Source of the DNA: Coleofasciculus sp937127375
GTDB lineage: Bacteria; Cyanobacteriota; Cyanobacteriia; Cyanobacteriales; Coleofasciculaceae
Assembly: GCA_040218875.1 (NCBI GenBank)
Contig: JAVJQP010000058.1
Length of the DNA stretch: 64,000 nt
Reading direction: 5' to 3' (one strand)
This document shows positions 26,609 to 34,352 of the stretch, one piece after another (positions within the stretch are counted from its first letter, which is position 1; each line of letters opens with the position of its first letter). Position numbers and translations under genes: made by a program. Under the pieces are notes generated by a model. The model had not been told where the DNA came from, made no database searches, and saw nothing but the letters and a program-made list of their open reading frames with translations.

Positions 26609-27676
26609 TCAATGGCGGCTTAGGGCAGCAACAGACACTTTTGCCGCAATCGCCTTGGCGATCGCGATCAGCGCTTGAGCTGATGCCGACTCCGGTTCAG
26701 CCACGACAATGGGTAAGCCGCGATCGCCCCCTTGCCGCAGGGTAATTTCTAGGGGAATACATCCCAACAAGGGTATGTCTAATTCCTGAGCGGTTTTTTC
26801 GCCGCCTCCTGAACCAAACAGATCATACTGGCGATCGGGCAGATCCGGTGGAATAAAATAACTCATGTTTTCCACGATACCCAATACCGGAACTCCCAAT
26901 TGCTGGAACATCTTCAAACCGCGCCGGGAGTCCAACAGGGCAACATTTTGAGGCGTTGTCACAATGATCGCCCCAGCCATAGGTACAGCTTGGGCTAAGG
27001 TCAACTGAGCATCTCCGGTTCCCGGTGGCATATCCACAATCAGATAATCCAATTCTCCCCAATTCACCTGGTAGAGAAACTGGCGAATGATCCCATTTAA
27101 CATCGGTCCGCGCCAAATCACTGGCTGATCGGGATCAATCAGAAATGCCATAGACACCAATTTAATGCCATGGTTAAAGGCAGGTTCAAGTACCTCTCCT
27201 TGAGAACCCTGTTGCACCATCACCTTGGCATCCGCTAATCCAAGCATCGCGGCGGTATTGGGTCCATAAATATCGGCATCAATCAGACCCACCTTGGCTC
27301 CCGTCTGGGCGAGGGCAACCGCCACATTCACCGCCACGGTACTTTTGCCCACACCGCCCTTCCCACTGGAAATGGCGACTAGATTTTTCACGCCATCAAT
27401 CCCTTGGCGATCGGGTAACGATTGCTGCTGCGGTGTCTCTGCTGTCACATCGACCACAACCTCTTCCACATCCGGAAGCTGCTTCACCGCCTTTTGGCAA
27501 TCCTCTACAATAAACTCTCGCAACGGACAGGCTGGTGTGGTTAACACCAGTGTAAAGCTAACCGTCCCGCCGTCGATTTTCACATTGCGGATCATATTCA
27601 ATTCCACCAAACTCTTTTGGAGTTCAGGGTCTTGCACGGGGCGTAGTACGTCTAAAACTGAATGGGTATCAACCAT
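26609..27676 (-). CDS. mrp: Mrp/ApbC-type iron-sulfur cluster carrier ATPase
   Basis: A 355-residue protein. An N-terminal MIP18 (DUF59) domain covers about residues 5-80. The P-loop NTPase domain follows, with GKGGVGKST near residues 107-115, LIDADIYGPN (136-145), and later VDMPPGTGDAQ. This family transfers Fe-S clusters to apoproteins. The CxxC that bridges a cluster at the dimer interface of many members is not obvious here; cysteine is scarce in the C-terminal half. The start is ATG 27676. Alone by spacing, with a dispersed GCGAAGC-core hairpin upstream at 27743-27769. Confidence 0.9.
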   Translation of the reverse strand: MVDTHSVLDVLRPVQDPELQKSLVELNMIRNVKIDGGTVSFTLVLTTPACPLREFIVEDCQKAVKQLPDVEEVVVDVTAETPQQQSLPDRQGIDGVKNLVAISSGKGGVGKSTVAVNVAVALAQTGAKVGLIDADIYGPNTAAMLGLADAKVMVQQGSQGEVLEPAFNHGIKLVSMAFLIDPDQPVIWRGPMLNGIIRQFLYQVNWGELDYLIVDMPPGTGDAQLTLAQAVPMAGAIIVTTPQNVALLDSRRGLKMFQQLGVPVLGIVENMSYFIPPDLPDRQYDLFGSGGGEKTAQELDIPLLGCIPLEITLRQGGDRGLPIVVAEPESASAQALIAIAKAIAAKVSVAALSRH

Positions 27677-27742
27677 AATCAGGACAAATTCCTAGGGTGA
27701 CAATGTGCTGGGACAAACATCTTCATCGTACATCTCGTGAGA

Positions 27743-27810
27743 CTCCGGGTTAAGCGAAGCAACCCGGAGAGGGATAGAGGTCAAATCAACCCTGAGCGAA
27801 GTCGAAGGGA
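27743..27810. repeat. GCGAAG-core dispersed hairpins
   Basis: Two adjacent inverted repeats between mrp and the IsrB gene: CTCCGGGTT-AAGCGAAGC-AACCCGGAG and CCCTGAGCGAAGTCGAAGGG. Their cores, GCGAAG(C/T), recur in 17503-17530 (GTTGGGTT-GAGCGAAGTCGA-AACCCAAC). This is a class of small palindromic repeats common in cyanobacterial genomes. Confidence 0.7.
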
Positions 27811-27912
27811 AGATTTGACAGTCCAGTTGAAGGCACGACAATTAACCCTGTGCTTCGCTGCAACAACTGGACTTTTTTGGCGGAAAACTGCCCTAATCGT
27901 TTCCAGTTGGCA

Positions 27913-28734
27913 TTACTGACAGAAACCTGTGTCTTGGTGTCTCCAGAACACCAACCTGTGTAAGTCTTTCCGGCTAAACTCAAACGCGGCTAAGGTCACA
28001 CCATCAACGGCGTGTGTTGCTGATGTCTGATTAGCTTTGTTTTTCTTGTCTTTGGCTAACCCTAGCCACTGTCTAAGTTGCGTCGTGCCGTTGCCGTCTC
28101 TTTGCCATCCTTGGTGGGTTGTAACGGTCGCCAACTCAGATAGCCACTTAAGCATCTGTCGTTGTCCTACCATGACCGGAGAAAAACCAACACCAGACCG
28201 AGCCGACTTACGACCACTGGTCTTATCTACATCAGCCATGACCAACTCATAGTGAATGGCGCTAACAGGGAATAACTTGAGGAGTTCTTTGACTACCCTT
28301 AATTCCAATTGCTTATTAGCTCGAATTGAGGGGGGTAGCTTACCCTGTCTACGATTCTCAAACCTCTTTTGGCGGTGACACCGTTGAGAGTAGGGGAGTT
28401 TTCGGTTAATCCGTCTTCCTCGTCTTGCTCGACGCATGACCCGCCGTAACTCCATCCGCTCTTTAATTGTCTTAAACGGTAAGACCAGATGAGCCATCCA
28501 GAGAGTAGCACGGCTTGACTGAACCCCGATCCCTGAGTAGTGCTTACCTGGATCTATTCCTATGGCTATAGGTTGGGTGTCTTCTCCTGTCTCAAAGGTT
28601 AGCTGAATGGTAAAACATTCTAAGTCGTTGTGCATGATTTGGGCTTTACCCTCTTTCAGCCAACGCCTAGCACGACTAGGCTTAGTAGGCATTAGGGGTT
28701 TACCTGACTTTGATAGAACTGGTATTCGTAACAT
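27913..28734 (-). CDS. isrB: IsrB-like PLMP/RuvC protein (RNA-guided nuclease family, no HNH)
   Basis: A 273-residue protein from ATG 28734 (GAGG lies about ten bases upstream). The N-terminus is a PLMP domain: VLSKSGKPLMPTKPSRARRW. RuvC-I follows with AIGIDPGKHYSGIGV, then an arginine-rich bridge helix (RRVMRRARRGRRINRK). RuvC-II is probably IHYELVMADV, then FSPVMVGQRQMLKWL, and RuvC-III is THAVDGVTLAAF. No HNH insert is present between RuvC-II and RuvC-III, which distinguishes IsrB from IscB. Family members are usually about 350 residues; this one ends early, soon after RKDLHRL, and a different frame stays open for some 60 codons beyond. So a C-terminal truncation or frameshift is likely. 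No TnpA transposase is nearby. IsrB proteins are nickases guided by an RNA from the adjacent upstream region. Confidence 0.8.
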   Translation of the reverse strand: MLRIPVLSKSGKPLMPTKPSRARRWLKEGKAQIMHNDLECFTIQLTFETGEDTQPIAIGIDPGKHYSGIGVQSSRATLWMAHLVLPFKTIKERMELRRVMRRARRGRRINRKLPYSQRCHRQKRFENRRQGKLPPSIRANKQLELRVVKELLKLFPVSAIHYELVMADVDKTSGRKSARSGVGFSPVMVGQRQMLKWLSELATVTTHQGWQRDGNGTTQLRQWLGLAKDKKNKANQTSATHAVDGVTLAAFEFSRKDLHRLVFWRHQDTGFCQ

Positions 28735-28955
28735 GGAGATAATCCTCACGAGTGAGTGTGTAGTCCCTTCCCGCCATCTCAACCAAGATGTCCTAACAAT
28801 CGCGAGCGACTCGACAAAAAGTCTTAAAGATAACTTGGACTAGGGAAGTATCCAAGAGTTTGTACCAGGTTGAGACTCTGTGCGGTATTCAATACTTAGT
28901 TGCCGTTTGTCCGGCAATCCCCGTCCTCACGGAGTAGGGCGGGGTATTGAACAAT
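28735..28955 (-). ncRNA. Candidate omega (HEARO-type) RNA of the IsrB locus
   Basis: The 220 bp upstream of isrB contains no gene but several strong hairpins. TTGCCG-TTTGTC-CGGCAA is a perfect 6-bp stem at 28901-28918. Next to it CCCCGTCCT...AGGGCGGGG forms an outer stem at about 28919-28944. In IscB/IsrB systems the guide-bearing RNA is encoded directly 5' of the nuclease gene, with the guide taken from outside the element at the far end, which here would be near 28955-28975. Location, structure and absence of coding content all fit; the exact ends and guide are inferred. Confidence 0.55.
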
Positions 28956-28977
28956 CTTAATAGGTTACGGCTGATTG

Positions 28978-29033
28978 CTCATTCGTTATTTGTCATTTGT
29001 CATTTGTCATTTGTCTTATGTCATTTGTTTGCT
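28978..29033. repeat. Heptanucleotide repeat TCATTTG
   Basis: Tandem near-identical heptamers (TCATTCGTTATTTGTCATTTG and further TCATTTG/TCTTATG units), followed at 29040-29085 by CCCCAGCTCCCCCAACTC-type pyrimidine runs. It lies between the IsrB locus and the SRPBCC gene. Related heptamers occur at 10360-10397, 14706-14760, 24588-24610 and 25122-25146. Confidence 0.9.
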
Positions 29034-29081
29034 TCCTATCTTCCCCAGCTTCCCCAGCTCCCCCAACTCCCCCAGCTTCCT

Positions 29082-29564
29082 CTAAACAACCACCCCCTGT
29101 TCCGCCGCTTGAGCTAATTCAGCCGCGACACGGGCAGCGTAGGGGCGAATAAACCACCATAGTAAGGGAGATAGCCATCCCCGCATTGTCACCGAAAAGG
29201 ACACATACGTTCCGCACAAGCCTGACTCCACCCGATATGTCACTCGATTTTCCACCCCCGGAATTGCCAGCATCCGGACGCTAATTAATTCACCCGGCAA
29301 TACCCGTTCGACAAACACTCGCACCGGAATGGGAATCAAGCGCGTTACCACCTGGTAAATCAAGCCAGGTTTCGGGATTAAACCTCTCGGTGCATTTGTA
29401 CTACAGAGCAAAGGATTCCAGGAGACATCTGCCAAATTGATTAATTTTTGCCACAGAACATCCACCGGAGCATTACTGAGGGCGCGATAAGTCCGAAAGA
29501 GGGAAAATTTGCACCAAAGCCCCTCTTGACCTGCGATTAGCTTAAAGGAAAAATTTAGGATCAC
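29082..29564 (-). CDS. SRPBCC-type lipid/cofactor-binding protein
   Basis: About 160 residues with the layout of an SRPBCC (polyketide-cyclase/START-like) domain: an N-terminal strand (FSLFRTYRALSNAPVDVLWQ), helix, then alternating strands (FVERVLPGELISVRMLAIPG, NRVTYRVESGLCGTYVSFSV) and a long C-terminal helix ending AAELAQAAEQG. Such proteins bind hydrophobic ligands. The start is GTG 29564, chosen because AGGAGG lies six bases upstream; a longer frame from 29594 begins with an arginine-rich stretch that looks non-genuine. Ligand unknown. Confidence 0.75.
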   Translation of the reverse strand: MILNFSFKLIAGQEGLWCKFSLFRTYRALSNAPVDVLWQKLINLADVSWNPLLCSTNAPRGLIPKPGLIYQVVTRLIPIPVRVFVERVLPGELISVRMLAIPGVENRVTYRVESGLCGTYVSFSVTMRGWLSPLLWWFIRPYAARVAAELAQAAEQGVVV

Positions 29565-29637
29565 AGCACGCCTCCTATCGCGACGCTTCAGCAATGTTTA
29601 TCTTACATTCGGCAAGACACGGTATTGCTAAGTACCT

Positions 29638-29702
29638 GGACATAAATTCTGTCCGCTGTCCTAAGAAATGTTAACCAGCCTCAAATCCTTACTGTTCCCT
29701 AT
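29638..29702. repeat. Inverted copy of the 11914-11980 repeat
   Basis: About 62 bp nearly identical in reverse complement to 11914-11980. Shared landmarks are GGACATAAATTCTGTCCGCT and, after a few mismatches, CCTCAAATCCTTACTGTTCCC. It is followed by degenerate GTTCCCT heptamers, as at the other copy. No coding potential. The remaining stretch up to hemF (29703-29873) shows no other recognised element. Confidence 0.85.
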
Positions 29703-29873
29703 TGCCCGTTCCCTTTTCCCTTATCCCCACCGCCCGACTTTAATGAAAGTCCGACTACTTAGCAATTAGTTGGCATAGTTGACACCATAAACCTTTAAAA
29801 TAGAGCCTGGAACCCTTAAAATGCCTAACCATAGCCTTCTGGTTTAGGTAATACTGTATTTACTATTGAAATT

Positions 29874-30908
29874 ATGACCGCAGCTCAGACACCGACCACA
29901 AATCCTAATCGTTCGTTACCTGCCACTGACTCTAGGGATAGAGTGAAGCAGTTCATGCAACAGATCCAAGACACTATTTGTGAATCCTTGGCAGAACTTG
30001 ATGGTGCGGGTCAGTTCCAGGAAGATTCTTGGCAGCGGGAAGAAGGAGGCGGGGGTCGTTCTCGTGTAATCCGGGATGGTGCTGTCTTTGAACAGGGGGG
30101 TGTTAATTTTTCTGAAGTATGGGGGACTCAACTTCCGCCCTCGATTTTAACCCAACGTCCAGAAGCCGCAGGTCATGGCTTCTATGCCACGGGTACATCT
30201 ATGGTGCTACATCCGCGCAGTCCCTATATTCCCACGGTTCACTTAAATTATCGTTACTTTGAGGCAGGACCGGTTTGGTGGTTTGGTGGAGGAGCTGATT
30301 TAACACCCTACTACCCCTTTGCCGAAGATGCGGCTCATTTCCATAAAACCCTAAAAGCCGCCTGTGACAATCATCACTCCGAGTACTATCCCGTATTCAA
30401 GCGTTGGTGTGATGAATATTTCTATCTCAAACACCGTCAAGAAACACGAGGCGTTGGCGGACTGTTTTTTGACTATCAAGACGGAACCGGGGAATTGTAT
30501 AAAGGTCCCCACCCAGAAAAAGCAGCAGCCATCTACAGCAAGGAACTGGGGGCGGTAGAACCCCGAACCTGGGAACAACTGTTTGCCTGGGTGGAGGAGT
30601 GCGGTCATTCGTTTTTGCCAGCTTATATGCCAATTGTCGAGCGGCGGCGGGATATGAACTATGGCGATCGCGAACGCAATTTCCAGCTTTATCGTCGGGG
30701 TCGGTATGTCGAGTTTAACCTCGTGTATGACCGAGGAACGATCTTTGGCTTGCAAACGAACGGACGTACCGAATCGATTCTCATGTCTCTCCCTCCCTTA
30801 GTGCGCTGGGAATATGGCTACCAACCCGAACCGAATACACCAGAGGCTGAACTGTACGAAACGTTCCTCAAACCTCAAGATTGGACAAACTGGACTCCTT
30901 CAACCTAA
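29874..30908 (+). CDS. hemF: Oxygen-dependent coproporphyrinogen III oxidase
   Basis: Converts coproporphyrinogen III to protoporphyrinogen IX with O2, a late step of heme and chlorophyll synthesis. The 344-residue protein shows the family's conserved blocks: PTVHLNYRYFEAGPVWWFGG near residues 122-141, then PYYPFAEDAAHFHKTLKAAC, FDYQDGTGELYKGP, and RYVEFNLVYDRGTIFGLQTN near the C-terminus. It is the aerobic enzyme, not the radical-SAM HemN type. The start is ATG 29874. It is divergent from the SRPBCC gene and not clustered with other tetrapyrrole genes here. Confidence 0.96.
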   Translation: MTAAQTPTTNPNRSLPATDSRDRVKQFMQQIQDTICESLAELDGAGQFQEDSWQREEGGGGRSRVIRDGAVFEQGGVNFSEVWGTQLPPSILTQRPEAAGHGFYATGTSMVLHPRSPYIPTVHLNYRYFEAGPVWWFGGGADLTPYYPFAEDAAHFHKTLKAACDNHHSEYYPVFKRWCDEYFYLKHRQETRGVGGLFFDYQDGTGELYKGPHPEKAAAIYSKELGAVEPRTWEQLFAWVEECGHSFLPAYMPIVERRRDMNYGDRERNFQLYRRGRYVEFNLVYDRGTIFGLQTNGRTESILMSLPPLVRWEYGYQPEPNTPEAELYETFLKPQDWTNWTPST

Positions 30909-31467
30909 ACCGAATGGTACTGAATTAAGGTGGGTGGGCAGTGCCCACCATACGGTATCTCAAGGGTTTTGGTGATCCAAAACTGTTTAAGGAGCGTGCC
31001 ATTGAACCTAAGCCAACTATCGGCGTTGAACTACGGGAGTGAGAAACAGTAACCCAATTCTTGCCCATTAATAGTCATCTTTACCAAAATTTGGCACAAA
31101 AATAGCATCCACTTTGTCCTGACCTAACTTGGGAATATGTACAATACAGAAGAGATTGCTAACGCAAAAACCACCCTGGCAATCTTTCTAGAGTGAGTTA
31201 CACCCGATGTTAAGCCTGTGGACTGGTTAAGTGCCATCACTGCTAGGATGAAGCAGGAACCGTAGGGGCTTGGTAACCAAGCCTGTACTCCCAAGGATGT
31301 CCAGTTTTGGGGAACTTTGGGTAAGTTTTTTGTAACGGATAAGTAGCGTAGGTTGCCCGATTAAGTTACTTGTTGTTTCAACCATTCACCCAACGCCTAA
31401 GTAACGGAATTGATACCCAAACCCTGTATGGCTCCTCTTGTGATGTCAAGGGGAGCTACTGCTGCTC
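30909..31467. other. Gene-free stretch with dispersed repeats
   Basis: Between hemF and the STAS gene. 30930-30960 carries GGTGGGTGGGCAGTGCCCACCATAC, a relative of the repeats at 17250 and 61966; 31262-31288 is the GTAGGGGCTTGG hairpin related to 7319. Nothing else recognisable. The likely STAS ribosome-binding site follows at 31468-31474. Confidence 0.6.
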
Positions 31468-31481
31468 AAGGAGGTCTTTAT

Positions 31482-31850
31482 ATGATTCATATTGATCAAA
31501 AAACACACACGACCAAAGACGGTACAACAGTTATTGTTTTGGCGCCAATTGGACGCCTGGACATTACCACAGCTTGGCAATTTCGCCTGAAATTACAAGA
31601 ATGCATTTCCAAACTCAGCCGCCATGTGGTGGTTAATCTCAGTCAGGTTAACTTCATTGACAGTTCTGGTTTAACCTCTCTAGTCGCGGGTATGCGCGAT
31701 GCGGATAAGGTCAAAGGTAGCTTTCGCATCTGTAATGTCCATCCCGAAGCCAAACTGGTGTTTGAAGTCACGATGATGGACTCCGTGTTTGAAATTTTTG
31801 AAACGGAGCAAGAAGCTTTGGAAGGTGTACCCCGGAGTATGGCAACCTGA
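31482..31850 (+). CDS. STAS-domain anti-sigma-factor antagonist
   Basis: A 122-residue protein from ATG 31482. This start is favoured because AAGGAGG ends seven bases upstream; a longer frame from 31410 lacks a comparable site. The whole protein is one STAS domain: IGRLDITTAWQFRLKLQECI, then VVVNLSQVNFIDSSGLTSLV with the serine of DSSGL that is phosphorylated in SpoIIAA-like antagonists, then a C-terminal helix after AKLVFEVTMMDSVF. Such proteins release a sigma factor or other partner from a kinase/anti-sigma. No kinase or phosphatase partner is adjacent. CpcT lies downstream, convergent. Confidence 0.88.
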   Translation: MIHIDQKTHTTKDGTTVIVLAPIGRLDITTAWQFRLKLQECISKLSRHVVVNLSQVNFIDSSGLTSLVAGMRDADKVKGSFRICNVHPEAKLVFEVTMMDSVFEIFETEQEALEGVPRSMAT

Positions 31851-31949
31851 ACAAAGGGATTCATACCCAAGTTTTGATGTAGGTCGTTCACTCACTCCCA
31901 AACAACCTGTACAGGAGAACAGTCCCCACCCAATCAGCAACTCAACCGA

Positions 31950-32564
31950 TTAAATTAGCAGTTCCCCAGCGAAGTCTTGGCGTTTGGTAAATCGAAATGG
32001 ACCGAGTAAGGCTCCCCAAGTGGCTTTTCCGGTACTAGGGTCAATGCCTTTATCGTAGCTGCGAAATTCATCGGCTGTTACTTCAAAGCCTAGAGAGACT
32101 TGGTAAGTATTGCCCTGATAACTAAAGCGACAAGGGCGATCGCTGGCTGAAGTGGTAGTAAATTCATAATTATTGAAACCAATTTGCTGCATCTGCACGT
32201 TTAGACGGCAATCGGGTAGAAATGTGATATCTTCGCGGTTAAGCTGCTGCAACAATTCAGGATGCCTACCTGCACCGCGAACGGCGTCCGGATCGTTGAT
32301 CTGATAATACTGTACCTGTAACTCAGTGGAGGATTGGTCACTTTGATACAGCCGCAGAATCCGTTGACGGTAGGGGCGATCGAGGTTAGTAATCGGCGCT
32401 TGTTCGGCAAAGAGGGTGAGGCTATCGTCGCTAAATAAAGGAATCGGTCGTTGCCAGAGGTGTAAGTGAACATACCAGACTGGTTCAGTCAACGCCTGTT
32501 GTTGGTTATCAAATTTACCCGCCATATAGCTTGCCAGGGTGATCAGTTCTGGCGGTAGAGTCAT
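31950..32564 (-). CDS. cpcT: Phycobiliprotein chromophore lyase CpcT/CpeT
   Basis: A 204-residue CpcT/CpeT family protein, a beta-barrel lyase that attaches phycocyanobilin to Cys-153/155 of beta phycobiliprotein subunits. Recognisable parts are ELITLASYMAGKFDNQQQAL at the N-terminus, PIPLFSDDSLTLFAEQAP, a central RQRILRLYQS, and a late TWGALLGPFRFTKR. CpcT and CpeT cannot be separated by eye; CpcT is the safer label in a phycocyanin-containing strain. It occurs away from the phycobilisome structural operons. The start is ATG 32564. Confidence 0.88.
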   Translation of the reverse strand: MTLPPELITLASYMAGKFDNQQQALTEPVWYVHLHLWQRPIPLFSDDSLTLFAEQAPITNLDRPYRQRILRLYQSDQSSTELQVQYYQINDPDAVRGAGRHPELLQQLNREDITFLPDCRLNVQMQQIGFNNYEFTTTSASDRPCRFSYQGNTYQVSLGFEVTADEFRSYDKGIDPSTGKATWGALLGPFRFTKRQDFAGELLI

Positions 32565-33056
32565 GAGTTGAAGTTAAATTAGATTCAGCCAGAAAGCATT
32601 ATACTATTAGACCTGTTCATCAAACCCAATAGTATCAAAGATAAACAGTAGCAAGTGCGAGTAAGGGAATAACTGGTAAGATGGAAGGAATGACTCGATT
32701 GAGACTCTACCCCCTAGGGTGAAAACCAAACGTTTAACTGTTTATTTCTTTAGCAGTTAGCCAGTCTGGCTGGGGCTGAGTAAAACCCGAACGCTAGTCT
32801 AGGCTCAAGTCCCTCAAAGCCTAATCGCGATTGATGGGTATGCTGCGCTAGAGGCGAATTATAAACGTATTGCGAAACAGTCTGGTTAGCGAAACGAAGG
32901 TAAAGTAACACCAAACCTTTCTCCGCTAACGTCGGGTACACGCCCGAAAGGACTGGAATAGTAACTGGGTCAAGGAGAGAGTCATCTCTTCGGGTTCTAG
33001 GGGATTGAGCCACTCAAGCGAGACAATGGTAAAAAATATCCTTTATATTTTGCTCT
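32565..33056. other. Gap upstream of thf1 with possible structured sequence
   Basis: About 490 bp. A GTG-initiated open frame covers 32750-33013 on the minus strand (87 codons), but its protein resembles nothing I recognise. The plus-strand sequence has many short self-complementary stretches (for example CTGGCTGGGGCTGAG, ACCCGAACGCTAG) that could form an RNA structure. I cannot decide between a small gene, a non-coding RNA and chance. Confidence 0.3.
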
Positions 33057-33782
33057 GTGAGTAACGTTCGCACCGTCTCGGATACAAAACGAGATTTTTA
33101 TAACTATCACACCCGTCCAATCAACTCGATTTACCGACGGGTGGTAGAAGAATTGATGGTCGAGATGCATTTGCTGGCGGTCAATGTGGATTTTAAGTAT
33201 GATCCCATCTATGTCTTAGGTGTGGTCGCATCTTTTAATCGTTTCATGCAAGGCTATCGACCGGAACGGGATAAAGAATCCATTTTTAACGCCCTTTGTC
33301 AGGCGGTGGGAGGTAATCCGCAACAGTATCAGGATGATGCTGAAAAACTGAAAGCCGCAGTCGGGCGTTTATCGGGGCAAGAACTGGTTGACTGGTTTAG
33401 TTCACCAACACCTTTAGAGGGTGCTGAGGATATTCATACCACGGTTGCCGCGATCGCAGATAATCCTAAGTTTAAATACTCTCGTCTGTTTGCCATTGGC
33501 TTGTATACCCTTCTGGAACAGGCAGAACCGGAGTTAGTTCAAGACGCGAAACAGTCGATGGAAATGCTCCAGCGAATCGGTCAAACTTTGCATCTTCCCC
33601 AAGAGAAATTACAGAAAGACTTGGAGTTGTATCGCAGCAACCTGGAAAAAATGGCTCAAGCCCAGATTGTCCTTGAAGACGCGATCAAAGCCGATCGCAA
33701 AAAACGGGAACAACGGGAACAGGACAAAAAGAAAGCCACAACCGGGTCCAGTGATTCCCCAGAATCCACGACAGCATCCTGA
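33057..33782 (+). CDS. thf1: Photosystem II biogenesis protein Psp29/Thf1
   Basis: A 241-residue protein of the Psb29/Thf1 family, which interacts with the FtsH protease involved in photosystem II repair and thylakoid biogenesis. The start is GTG 33057. The family begins VRTVSDTKRDFYNYHTRPIN as here, followed by SIYRRVVEELMVEMHLL and later NRFMQGYRPERDKESIFNAL. The C-terminal part is a long charged coiled coil (AQIVLEDAIKADRKKREQRE), ending in a serine/threonine-rich tail. The gene is convergent with trxA. Confidence 0.93.
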   Translation: MSNVRTVSDTKRDFYNYHTRPINSIYRRVVEELMVEMHLLAVNVDFKYDPIYVLGVVASFNRFMQGYRPERDKESIFNALCQAVGGNPQQYQDDAEKLKAAVGRLSGQELVDWFSSPTPLEGAEDIHTTVAAIADNPKFKYSRLFAIGLYTLLEQAEPELVQDAKQSMEMLQRIGQTLHLPQEKLQKDLELYRSNLEKMAQAQIVLEDAIKADRKKREQREQDKKKATTGSSDSPESTTAS

Positions 33783-33819
33783 AGTTGATCAAGGGATATT
33801 GATCAAGTTCCGCCTGGGT

Positions 33820-33844
33820 AGAGACGTTCCGCCGGAACGTCTCT
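33820..33844. repeat. Perfect hairpin between thf1 and trxA
   Basis: AGAGACGTTCC-GCC-GGAACGTCTCT, an 11-bp perfect stem in the 70-bp space between convergent genes. No T-run follows on either side, so it is not a textbook intrinsic terminator, though it may end or protect both transcripts. GTAGAGACG-type hairpins are a frequent small repeat in cyanobacteria; a partial relative is at 62522-62537. Confidence 0.7.
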
Positions 33845-33852
33845 GTGGTTGT

Positions 33853-34170
33853 TCAAAGTAAAGGTTTTAGTCGTTCCATAAGCTGCTTGTCGGAGACAAC
33901 CCCCTCAATCCGTTCCACCGCTTTGCCATCCTTAAAGAGTATCAGGGTGGGCAGGGCTTCAATATGATGATCAGAGGCAATCTGGGGGTATTTGTCTGTA
34001 TCAATTTTGACCACTTGTAGCTTACCCTTGAGCTGAACACCGACTTGCTCTAGGGTCGGTGCTATCATCTGACATGGACCACACCAGGTCGCGTAAAAAT
34101 CGACCAATACGGGTACATCCGATCCAGAGAGGAGTTCCTGAAAACTGGCAAACTGTTTTTTAACTGCCAT
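33853..34170 (-). CDS. trxA: Thioredoxin
   Basis: A 105-residue thioredoxin with the redox centre WCGPC near residues 29-33 (YATWCGPCQMIAPTLEQVG), the cis-proline in EALPTLILF, and a typical C-terminal helix (KQLMERLKPLL). It reduces disulfides in cytosolic targets. The family has several paralogues in cyanobacteria (m-, x-, y-type), and I cannot assign the type by eye. The start is ATG 34170. Confidence 0.94.
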   Translation of the reverse strand: MAVKKQFASFQELLSGSDVPVLVDFYATWCGPCQMIAPTLEQVGVQLKGKLQVVKIDTDKYPQIASDHHIEALPTLILFKDGKAVERIEGVVSDKQLMERLKPLL

Positions 34171-34352
34171 AACAAAACATCATGGTGATTGGTGGTTTGG
34201 CTCGATTTTAGCTTATCTGGCGATTCATCTCGCGCTCTAATCTTCGATAGAGCGTGAGATGAATCGACAGCGAGAGTAAACTTGTTTCCTTTTTGTCCTG
34301 AATAGTTGCCACAAGCATAGTATAATAACTACCACAAAGGAGGTGACAAGAA

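Noticed and set aside
28978..29033. CRISPR array
   Set aside because: The repeats are contiguous heptamers without spacers, so not a CRISPR. No CRISPR array was seen elsewhere in the window either.
32750..33013. An 87-codon GTG frame upstream of thf1 as a gene
   Set aside because: Not called as a gene: no family and no clear ribosome-binding site; listed only as an open question.
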